Shown in pieces: positions 52,111-59,566 of a DNA stretch of 64,000 bases. The stretch comes from Streptomyces sp. XM4193 (GTDB taxonomy: Bacteria > Actinomycetota > Actinomycetes > Streptomycetales > Streptomycetaceae): assembly GCF_023072595.1 (NCBI RefSeq), contig NZ_JALLGK010000009.1:186001-250000 (forward strand), given 5' to 3'. Each line of letters opens with the position of its first letter. Positions within the stretch are counted from its first letter, which is position 1. The notes under the pieces are model-generated. The model saw only the letters and a program-made list of their open reading frames with translations, ran no database searches and had not been told where the DNA came from. Made by a program: the position numbers and the translations under genes.

Positions 52111-53838
52111 ATGGCCGAGTGGTGGGCGTTGGCGCCGGACGGGGCCGGTGGCGCGTTCCTCGCGCCGCTGGGGCCCGGTGGCCGCGCGCCCGCCGACGGC
52201 GGAGTGCTGCGCGAGTCGGACCTGGTCGCCGCGGTGCGCTCCAGGCCGGAGGTGCGCTGGGTCTGGCGCTCGACGGAGGAGGTCTACCCGCCGCTGCTGG
52301 CCGCGGGGGTGTGGGTGGAGCGGTGTTACGACGTGGAGGTCGCCGAGCAGTTGCTCCTCGGGCACGAGGGGAGGTTGGGCGAGCCGCGTTCGGCGGCTGC
52401 CGCCTGGGCGCGGTTGCGCGGAGGTCCGGTGCCGGACGATCCGCCGCCCCGCGCGGTCGCACCCGGCGCGCAGTCCTCGCTCTTCGATCCGCACGGCGGC
52501 AGCGGGTTGCCCCTGCCGCGTCTGCTGGAGGTCTTCGCCGAGCAGCGCCGAAGATCGGAGGCCGTCGAGCACCCCGGGCGGATGCGGCTGCTGTTGGCCG
52601 CCGAGTCGGCCGGGATGCTGGTGGCCGCGGAGATGAACGCGGCGGGGCTGCCCTGGCGCGCGGACGTGCACCGCGAGGTGCTGCACGAGCTGCTGGGCGA
52701 GCGGTACGCGGGCGGTGGTGAGCCCCGTCGTCTGGCGGAGCTGGCGGACGAGGTCTCCGCGGCCTTCGGTCGCCGGGTGCGGCCGGACCTGCCCGCCGAT
52801 GTGCTGAAGGCGTTCGCCGAGGCCGGCGTCAGGCTGAAGTCCACCCGGCGCTGGGAGTTGGCCGAGGTCGACCATCCCGCGGTGGCACCGCTGATCGCGT
52901 ACAAGAAGCTGTACCGCGTGTATGTGGCGCACGGTTGGAGCTGGATCCAGGACTGGGTGCGCGAGGGCCGGTTCCGTCCCGGCTACCAGCCCGGCGGCAC
53001 CGTCACCGGCCGCTGGACCACCAACGGCGGGGGTGCGTTGCAGATTCCCCGGGTGATCCGCCGAGCCGTCGTCGCCGACGAGGGCTGGTCGCTGGTTGTG
53101 GCGGACGCCGCGCAGTTGGAGCCGCGAGTGCTCGCCGCGATGTCCGGCGACCGCGCGCTGATGGAGGTCGCCGCCGACACCGGCGACCTCTACACCGCAC
53201 TGTCCTACCGCACTGCCCTCGGCGACCGCGACCAGGCCAAACTGGCACTGCTGGGCGCCGTGTACGGCCAGACCTCGGGCGACGGGCTGAAGAACCTCGC
53301 CGCGCTGCGCCGCCGTTTCCCCCTGGCGGTCGGCTGCGTGGACGAGGCCGCGCGTGCGGGGGAGGAGGGCAGGCTCGTACGCAGTCGGCTCGGCCGCACC
53401 TGCCCGCCCGCCGTCCGCGTCCGGGGTCTCGACGAGCCGGCGGGCGAGGCCCCGGACGACGCCTGGAGTGCGCGGGACGCGCTCGCGGAAGTCGGCCGAT
53501 CGGCAGAAGCCGACGGGGAGTTCACCCCGGGCTATGCCTCCATGAACCCGCGCGCCCGGGGCCGCTTCACCCGGAACTTCGTGGTGCAGGCCAGCGCGTC
53601 GGAGTGGGCTGTGATGATGCTCGCCGCGCTCCGGCGAAGTCTGCGCGGGATGCGCGCGGAGATCGTCTTCTTCCAGCACGACGAGGTCATCGTGCACTGC
53701 CCCCGGGAGGAGGCGGGCGAGGTCGCCGAGGCCGTCGACGCCGCGGGGGTGTCCGCGGCGGAGGCGATGTTCGGCCCGACGCCGGTCCGGTTCCCCTTCA
53801 CGATCGCCACCGTCCGCCACTACTCCGAGGCGCGCTGA
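52111..53838 (+). CDS. Second family-A DNA polymerase (PolA-like, no clear exonuclease motifs)
   Basis: A 575-residue DNA polymerase I-like protein, shorter than PolA (about 900). The polymerase core is intact: motif A LVVADAAQLEPR (D332), O-helix R373-x3-K377-x3-L381-x3-Y385-G and motif C FFQHDEVIVHC (D524, E525). The position usually Phe in the O-helix is Leu381. The N-terminal third looks like a 3'-5' exonuclease fold without visible DIET-like motifs, so proofreading is unlikely. It lacks a 5' nuclease. Start ATG at 52111 (MAEWWALAPDG). Probably a repair or translesion-type polymerase. Confidence 0.82.
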   Translation: MAEWWALAPDGAGGAFLAPLGPGGRAPADGGVLRESDLVAAVRSRPEVRWVWRSTEEVYPPLLAAGVWVERCYDVEVAEQLLLGHEGRLGEPRSAAAAWARLRGGPVPDDPPPRAVAPGAQSSLFDPHGGSGLPLPRLLEVFAEQRRRSEAVEHPGRMRLLLAAESAGMLVAAEMNAAGLPWRADVHREVLHELLGERYAGGGEPRRLAELADEVSAAFGRRVRPDLPADVLKAFAEAGVRLKSTRRWELAEVDHPAVAPLIAYKKLYRVYVAHGWSWIQDWVREGRFRPGYQPGGTVTGRWTTNGGGALQIPRVIRRAVVADEGWSLVVADAAQLEPRVLAAMSGDRALMEVAADTGDLYTALSYRTALGDRDQAKLALLGAVYGQTSGDGLKNLAALRRRFPLAVGCVDEAARAGEEGRLVRSRLGRTCPPAVRVRGLDEPAGEAPDDAWSARDALAEVGRSAEADGEFTPGYASMNPRARGRFTRNFVVQASASEWAVMMLAALRRSLRGMRAEIVFFQHDEVIVHCPREEAGEVAEAVDAAGVSAAEAMFGPTPVRFPFTIATVRHYSEAR

Positions 53839-54086
53839 ACCCCGGTCGGCCGCACGGCCGTTCGCCCTGCGGTCGCACGCGCCCGTCGGTCCGCGTGTGG
53901 GCGTGTGCGCGTGTGCGCGTCGGGCGGTGCGAAGAACGGCCGTCTCGTTGAAAGCCGAGCCGCACGCCGAAAGTAGAGCCGCACGCCGCACGCCGTACGT
54001 CAGCGGGCCGATTCGCCGTTGCGTGCGGCCGGGTCCGAACCTGCTGCCGTGCGCGCCGACTCGGCTCGGACCGGTGCCGCGCGCGG

Positions 54087-54136
54087 GCTGCCGGGCCCGG
54101 ACCTGCGTCGTGCTGCCGGGCCCGGACATGCGTCGT
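54087..54136. repeat. Two tandem 25-bp repeats
   Basis: A 25-bp unit starting GCTGCCGGGCCCGGAC occurs at 54087-54111 and 54112-54136 with one difference. It lies in the 447-bp gap 53839-54285 between convergent genes, which otherwise holds a terminator and GTGCGC-rich tracts. Confidence 0.8.
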
Positions 54137-54167
54137 GGCTGTCCGCGGTGTGCACGGACAGCCACGA
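54133..54167. terminator. 13-bp perfect-stem hairpin between convergent genes
   Basis: TCGTGGCTGTCCG (54133-54145) pairs with CGGACAGCCACGA (54155-54167) around a 9-nt loop. It lies 295 nt after the polymerase gene and 119 nt past the lipoprotein stop, and could terminate both. Confidence 0.75.
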
Positions 54168-54285
54168 GGCCGGGGAGGAAGTGCCCTGCTGTTGGCGCGG
54201 GGCGTGGCGCGGGACGTCGCGGCCGATTCGACCGCGAGCGTGCCGCTGATGCTGCTTCAGCGGGCCCGTTCAGGGGCCCGAGTGG

Positions 54286-54945
54286 TTACTTCACGGCCCA
54301 CAGCAGCGGGTTGACCATGCCGTAGGCGAGCTTCGTCGGCTCCTTGCCCTCGTCCATGAGGAAGGTGGTGCACAGGGTCGCCTTGGTGCCCTTCTTCCAC
54401 TCCAGCTCCCGGTCCTTCTCGGGGCAACCGCCCTTGAGCGGCTGGCCGCCGATGGCGATGAAGCGGCTGCCGGGCTTGCCCTCGGCGTCGAGCACGGCGG
54501 TGGTGCTGTTGAGGTCCGTGCCCGGGCGGATCTCGCCGGTCTGCTCGGTGATCTCGTACGTGAAGTACGCGTACACCGGGTACTTGCCCTTGACCTTGTC
54601 GGCGCTGAAGCCGGCCGCGGTCAGGTCGGCGTTCTCGCCGGTGTCGACCTTGTCCGCGGTGATCTTGGCCTTGAGGGTGCCATCGCCCCGGTTGATCTCC
54701 TTCTCCTCCGGAGCGGCCTGGCCGAGGGTCAGGTCGCCGGTGTTGGCGGGCGCCTCCTCGGTCGGCTCGTCGGTGGCGTCGTCGCTGTCGTCCGAGCCCG
54801 AGGTGTCGCTGCTCTCGCTGCTGGACTTGTCGTTCTTCTTGTCCCCGGAGTCGTCACCGTCGTCGGAACCGCACGCGGTGAGTGCGAGGGTCAGTGCCGC
54901 GACCGGAGCGATGGCGCGGAGCAGTGTCTTCCTGCGGTGTGTCAT
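54286..54945 (-). CDS. Exported lipoprotein with acidic linker
   Basis: A 219-residue lipoprotein: signal MTHRRKTLLRAIAPVAALTLALTAC with the lipidated Cys at 25, then a Ser/Asp/Lys/Thr-rich linker (26-68) and a compact beta-rich domain (70-219) with VYAYFTYEITEQTGEI and two Cys (GGCPEKD, ATLCTTF) that may form a disulfide. Function unknown; such proteins are common in Streptomyces. Start ATG at 54943-54945 with GGAGG-type site. Confidence 0.78.
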   Translation of the reverse strand: MTHRRKTLLRAIAPVAALTLALTACGSDDGDDSGDKKNDKSSSESSDTSGSDDSDDATDEPTEEAPANTGDLTLGQAAPEEKEINRGDGTLKAKITADKVDTGENADLTAAGFSADKVKGKYPVYAYFTYEITEQTGEIRPGTDLNSTTAVLDAEGKPGSRFIAIGGQPLKGGCPEKDRELEWKKGTKATLCTTFLMDEGKEPTKLAYGMVNPLLWAVK

Positions 54946-55355
54946 GGTGGGTTCCTCCCCGTTTTGGTGATTTCGAGCGTTGCGTCCGTTGTGAAATCTC
55001 CGTCGGTACGCAGTCGTTGAGCTTAGGTGACGGTCTTCGGTCGCTCGGACACAGCCCTGTCACTGTTCTGTACGCATCCTCGTGATCCCGCGACGACGGC
55101 CGCACAGTGAGTGACGTGCGGGTTTTCTGCTGCTCGGGGTGCTTCTCCGCTCTGTGCGGCGCACGAGTGGCAGGAGGCTGTCAGGTGGTGCCGGGTGTGA
55201 GGGGGCGCGTGTGAACGTGGTGCGCGGACGTCCTGCCGAAAGCGGCGACTGCCTGCTCTCACCTGCTGTGACGTGCGTCGCGTCCGGGTAGTTAAGGTGT
55301 GGCGACCGCGAGCGGGTAGAGGGTCTTCGCGGCGGGGTGACAAAGGGGGACATTC
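54946..55355. other. Divergent gene-free stretch between lipoprotein and kinase
   Basis: The 410-bp stretch should hold promoters in both directions. I see no open frame with a ribosome site and no strong dyad; the last 40 nt contain GGGGG about 7 nt before the kinase start. Confidence 0.4.
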
Positions 55356-58088
55356 ATGGAGCCGCTTCAGGCGGGGGAGCCGACCGAGGTCGGTTCCCAC
55401 CAACTGCTGGGTCGTCTGGGCTCGGGTGGTTTCGGACCGGTGTACCTCGCCCGCTCGGCCGAGGGCCGCACTGTCGCGCTCAAGGTCGCACACCCCCGGG
55501 TCGCCGAGGACGCCGACGTACGGACCGGGCTGCGCGCCGAGTTCGCCGCTGCCACCCGTATCGGCCCGGTCCGGTGCGCGCAGCCCGTGGTCGCCGCCGA
55601 CGCGGATGCCGAACTCCCCTGGATATCCTCCGAGTTCGTCGCGGCGCCCACGCTGGAGGCGCTCGTCGAACGACACGGGCCGCTGCCCGAGCGGACGGTG
55701 CGCGCACTGGGCGCGGGGCTGGCCGCGGCGCTCGCCGACCTCCACCACGCAGGCTCGCTGCACCGCGACCTCAAGCCCTCGAACGTACTGATCACCCCCG
55801 AGGGCCCGCGTCTGATCGACCACGGCCTGGCCCGTGCGGTCGACGGAGAGCAGATCGACAAGGCCGCCCTGATCGTCGGCTCGCCCGGCTACCTCTCACC
55901 GGAGTTGGCGCGCGGCAAAGAGTCGGGCCCCGCGGGCGAGGTGTTCTCGCTCGGTGCGGTGCTTGCCTACGCCGCCACCGCACGCCCGCCCTTCGACGGA
56001 AGCACGACGGCCGCGCTGCTCTACCACGTCGCGCACGGCAAACCCGATCTCGCCGGGGCGCCGGAAGGGCTGCGCGAGGTGCTGAAGGACTGCCTCAGCC
56101 GCAAGCCGGGCCCCCGCCCGACCCCGGACGAGCTGGCCGATCGGCTTCAAGCCGGGGGCGCGGACGGGGCGTTCACGGACTGGCTGTCCGCCGAGGTGGC
56201 CGAGGACCTGAACGCACTGACGGACGAGGTGTCGGCCGGGACCGCCGGGGACGCCTCCGGTGCGGGCGCCCCCGGAGCCACCGCCGCACCCGGCTCGGGC
56301 GAGGCGGTCACCGTTGCACTGGCCGCGGGGGCCGCGCCGACCTCCGCACCCGCGGCCCCGGCCGCCGGTGCGCCGACCTCCGGGACTCAAGCCGAAACTT
56401 CCTCCCCGGCTCCGTCCGCCACCGAGACCTCCGACGTGCCGGACGCCCCGACGGCACCTGCGACGGAAGCCGCCCCGGCCCCGGGCGACACGACGGAGAG
56501 CGGTGCCGCACCGGGCGGTGCCGCACCGGAGGGCGGGTCGACTCCCGTACCGCCGAAGCGGGTTGACGGTCCCGTGCCGGAGGGCGGGCCCCGTCCCGGC
56601 GGAGCCGAACCGCCGACCCTCCCGCTCGGCACACGCCGCCAGTCACTCGACCCCTCGCCGGGCCCGGCTTCCGCATCCCCTGCCGCTCCCGGTGCGCCCG
56701 TGCCCCGCACCTCCGCGCCCGGTGCGCCCGTGTCTGCGGGGACGCCCGCGCACGGCGTTCCGCTCGCCGCCGCGGGCCCGGCCTCCGTCGCGAGTCCGCC
56801 CCCGATCGCCGGAGGCAGTGCCCAGCAGCCCGCTCCCGACGCGCGCGCCGGAGTCTCCCGCCGACGGGTGCTGGGGATCGCCGCCGGGGTCATCGGTGTC
56901 GGTGCGCTCGCCGCGGGCGCCGCCGCGGCCTTCCTGCCCGCGGACGGCGGCACCTCGAACGAGTCGGCCGCCGCGCCGCCCGCCCCGGACGCGGCGCCCA
57001 CCGCGAATCCCTCTGCCGAGAGCTACCCCACTCCACCGCCCGGCACCGCGCCCGAACCGCTGTGGTCCACCCGGCTCGACGGGCGTGAACTGGCGCGCTC
57101 GCGCGGCATGTTCGCGCAGGACGACCTCGTCTTCCTGCCCGGCTCCCCGATGCGGGTGATCGAGGTCCGCAGCAGCAAGCCGGCCTGGAACTCCCAGGAT
57201 CTGTCCGCCGCCTACGGGCGGACCGGCTACGTCACGGCCAAGGGCATGGTTTTCTTCGCCGGCCCGGAGCGGGACGGCACGCTCGTCGCGGTGTCCGCGC
57301 GATCCGGCAAGGAGGTGTGGACGGCGCATCCGGGCAACGGACTCTCGGCCAGGGCGCCGCTCGCCGCCGACGACCAGTACCTCTACGCCGTCGCCGACAT
57401 CGAGGGCGCCAGCGTGAACGGCGGCAGCACGGCCCTGTGCGCGCTGCCGCTGGACGGTTCGCGCGGGGCGCTGTGGCACAAGCCCCTGGACCTCAGGGCC
57501 GGCAACGGCAGTTCGCACGCGGTGGCGACCACCACGGGTTTTCTCGCGCACGGAATGGAGGACGACACCGTCACCGTCCGGGAGTCGGAGACCGGGCGGC
57601 AGCTCTGGCAGACCCGGGCCGCGACGGGGCGGGCGAGCCCCGTTCCGTTCATCCACGAGGACGTCCTGCTGCTCGGCGGTCCCGAGCTGCGCGCCCACCA
57701 CCTGGTCACCGGAAAGGAGTTGTGGCGCCACCAGCCGCGCCACTCCTCCGGTTTCCGTACGCCGGCCGCGTTCAAGGGCGGCTTCGGTCACGTCTTCGAG
57801 GACGACGGGACGCTCTGGCGCCTGGAGGTGCGAACCGGCCGCCCGCAGTGGGTCCGGCCCGCGACGGACGGCGCTCCGGCGGGCGACGAGATGGTTCAGA
57901 GGTACGGGACGCTCTACGTCGCCTCCGCGGAGGGCAAGGGGGTCACCGCCTTCTCCCTCCGCGACGGAGCGCCCCGCTGGACCTTCCGCGACGAGGGTTC
58001 CGCCGCGGACTCCTGGCATGTGGCGCTGGCCGGCCCGCGCCTCCTCGCCCGGCACGGCACGACTCTGTACTGCCTCCCCGCCGTGTGA
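55356..58088 (+). CDS. Ser/Thr kinase with external PQQ-like propeller (paralogue B, DHG in place of DFG)
   Basis: A 910-residue paralogue of the kinase at 44301, with the same start (MEPLQAGEP), kinase domain (about 14-270; K43, D138 in HRDLKPSN) and outer PQQ-like propeller. The DFG motif reads D155-H156-G157: the metal-binding Asp is kept but Phe is His. The APE position is SPE. A very long Ala/Pro/Gly/Thr linker (290-490) leads to a membrane segment that begins S501-RRRVLGIAAG, a twin-arginine-like motif as in paralogue A. The propeller has WSTRLDGRELA, GKEVWTAHPG and PRWTFRDEG blades. Start ATG at 55356. Confidence 0.88.
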   Translation: MEPLQAGEPTEVGSHQLLGRLGSGGFGPVYLARSAEGRTVALKVAHPRVAEDADVRTGLRAEFAAATRIGPVRCAQPVVAADADAELPWISSEFVAAPTLEALVERHGPLPERTVRALGAGLAAALADLHHAGSLHRDLKPSNVLITPEGPRLIDHGLARAVDGEQIDKAALIVGSPGYLSPELARGKESGPAGEVFSLGAVLAYAATARPPFDGSTTAALLYHVAHGKPDLAGAPEGLREVLKDCLSRKPGPRPTPDELADRLQAGGADGAFTDWLSAEVAEDLNALTDEVSAGTAGDASGAGAPGATAAPGSGEAVTVALAAGAAPTSAPAAPAAGAPTSGTQAETSSPAPSATETSDVPDAPTAPATEAAPAPGDTTESGAAPGGAAPEGGSTPVPPKRVDGPVPEGGPRPGGAEPPTLPLGTRRQSLDPSPGPASASPAAPGAPVPRTSAPGAPVSAGTPAHGVPLAAAGPASVASPPPIAGGSAQQPAPDARAGVSRRRVLGIAAGVIGVGALAAGAAAAFLPADGGTSNESAAAPPAPDAAPTANPSAESYPTPPPGTAPEPLWSTRLDGRELARSRGMFAQDDLVFLPGSPMRVIEVRSSKPAWNSQDLSAAYGRTGYVTAKGMVFFAGPERDGTLVAVSARSGKEVWTAHPGNGLSARAPLAADDQYLYAVADIEGASVNGGSTALCALPLDGSRGALWHKPLDLRAGNGSSHAVATTTGFLAHGMEDDTVTVRESETGRQLWQTRAATGRASPVPFIHEDVLLLGGPELRAHHLVTGKELWRHQPRHSSGFRTPAAFKGGFGHVFEDDGTLWRLEVRTGRPQWVRPATDGAPAGDEMVQRYGTLYVASAEGKGVTAFSLRDGAPRWTFRDEGSAADSWHVALAGPRLLARHGTTLYCLPAV

Positions 58089-58268
58089 ACCCAGCCGCAC
58101 CCGCAGCACCGGCGGCCACCGCGCCGCATGCCCGTACGAGCTCGCACCCGGCGAGACCGAACGCCGGCCGAGCGTCTGCCGAACGCCGGCCGCGCCGCTC
58201 GACCGCTGCCGGCGCCCGACAAGGCGGGCGGACGTTTCCGGCAGCCGGTGCGCCCGTAGCCTGGCGTC

Positions 58269-59450
58269 ATGCGGATCAGTGCGCAGGAGCGCCGGGCGCG
58301 GCTCGGGGTGCGGCAGATGCTGGCGGCCCCGAACCGGGCCGAGACGGTCGAGGAGGTCGCGGAGCGGCTGGTCGGGCTGCACGCGACGGACGCCACGAGC
58401 GTGGTGCTCTCGGCGCGGGCGAGGTTGGCGGAACCGACGCTCGCCGAGCTGGACCGGGCGCTCTACGAGGACCGCACCGTGGTGCGGATGCACGCGATGC
58501 GGCGCACCCTCTTCGCGGTGCCGACCACTCTGGTGTCGATGTTCCACGCGGCGACCGCGGCCAAGGTCGCCGCGCGTGAACGGGCCATGCTGCTCCGCCA
58601 GTTGGCGAGCAGCGACAGCGGCACCAGCGCTGGTGTCCGGGGCGCCGAGTGGCTTGCGGCGGCCGAGCGCGAGGCGTGGGAGGCGTTGGCCGACTTCGGC
58701 GAGGAGGGCGCGAGCAGCGCGCAGCTGAGCGACCACGTTCCGAGGCTCCGCGAGACGATCACACTGTCGCCGGGCAAACGGTACGAAGCGACGCTGCGGG
58801 TCGGCGGGTCGGTACTGCGGCTGCTGGCGATGGAGGGCCGGGTGCGCAGGGCGCGTCAGATCGGCGGCTGGGCCTCCAGCCAGTTCCGCTTCGTCCCGGT
58901 GTCCGAGCCGGAACACCTGGAAGTCGACGCGGCGCAGGCGGAGTTGGTGCGGCGCTGGCTCACGACGTACGGACCGGGCACCTCCGACGACCTGCGCTGG
59001 TGGACCGGGCTGACCCGGACCGAGGTGCACCGTGCGCTGGGACGACTCGACGTGGCCGAGGTCCGCCTGGACGACGGCACGGGCTGGTCGGCAGCGGACG
59101 ACACCGGCGCCGACGCGGCGCATCCGGAGCCCTGGGCCGCCTTTCTGCCCACCCTCGACCCGGCGACCATGGGGTGGAAGCAGCGGGACTTCTGCCTCGA
59201 CCCCGCCCATCGCGACCTGCTCTTCGACTCCGCCGGCAACGGCGGCCCCACCGTGTGGTGGAACGGCGAGATGGTCGGCGCGTGGGCGCAGCGCGGCGAC
59301 GGCCGCATCGTCTGGCGGCTGCTCGCCGACCGCGGCGCGCAGGCCCGCACCGCGGTCGCCGAAGAGGCGGAGCGCTTGGAGGTCTGGCTCGCCGAACGAG
59401 GTCTGGTCTCCAGCTTCCCGGCCCCACTCACCCGCGAACTGACCGCCTGA
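58269..59450 (+). CDS. HTH_42 (AlkZ/YcaQ-superfamily) winged-helix protein
   Basis: A 393-residue protein built of tandem winged helices, the HTH_42 fold of COG3214. Characterised members (AlkZ, YcaQ) are DNA glycosylases that unhook crosslinks and alkylated bases; they carry a QxQ, HxQ or QxD catalytic motif. The corresponding N-terminal stretch here reads VGLHATD (H38-A39-T40), so the second residue differs and activity is uncertain. Other conserved parts are TLFAVPTT, YGPGTSDDLRWWTGLT and the C-terminal VWWNGEMVGAWAQRGDGRIVWRLL. Start ATG at 58269. Function in repair is an inference from the family. Confidence 0.78.
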   Translation: MRISAQERRARLGVRQMLAAPNRAETVEEVAERLVGLHATDATSVVLSARARLAEPTLAELDRALYEDRTVVRMHAMRRTLFAVPTTLVSMFHAATAAKVAARERAMLLRQLASSDSGTSAGVRGAEWLAAAEREAWEALADFGEEGASSAQLSDHVPRLRETITLSPGKRYEATLRVGGSVLRLLAMEGRVRRARQIGGWASSQFRFVPVSEPEHLEVDAAQAELVRRWLTTYGPGTSDDLRWWTGLTRTEVHRALGRLDVAEVRLDDGTGWSAADDTGADAAHPEPWAAFLPTLDPATMGWKQRDFCLDPAHRDLLFDSAGNGGPTVWWNGEMVGAWAQRGDGRIVWRLLADRGAQARTAVAEEAERLEVWLAERGLVSSFPAPLTRELTA

Positions 59451-59566
59451 CCGGCCCGTATCGCGCGTACCGCCCGTACCGCTCGTACCGCTCGAGCGCT
59501 CGTACTGCCCGAACAGCCCCGGCGGGCGTACGGGGGCGCTCGCTCCGCTCGGGCCGTGGCGGCTGG

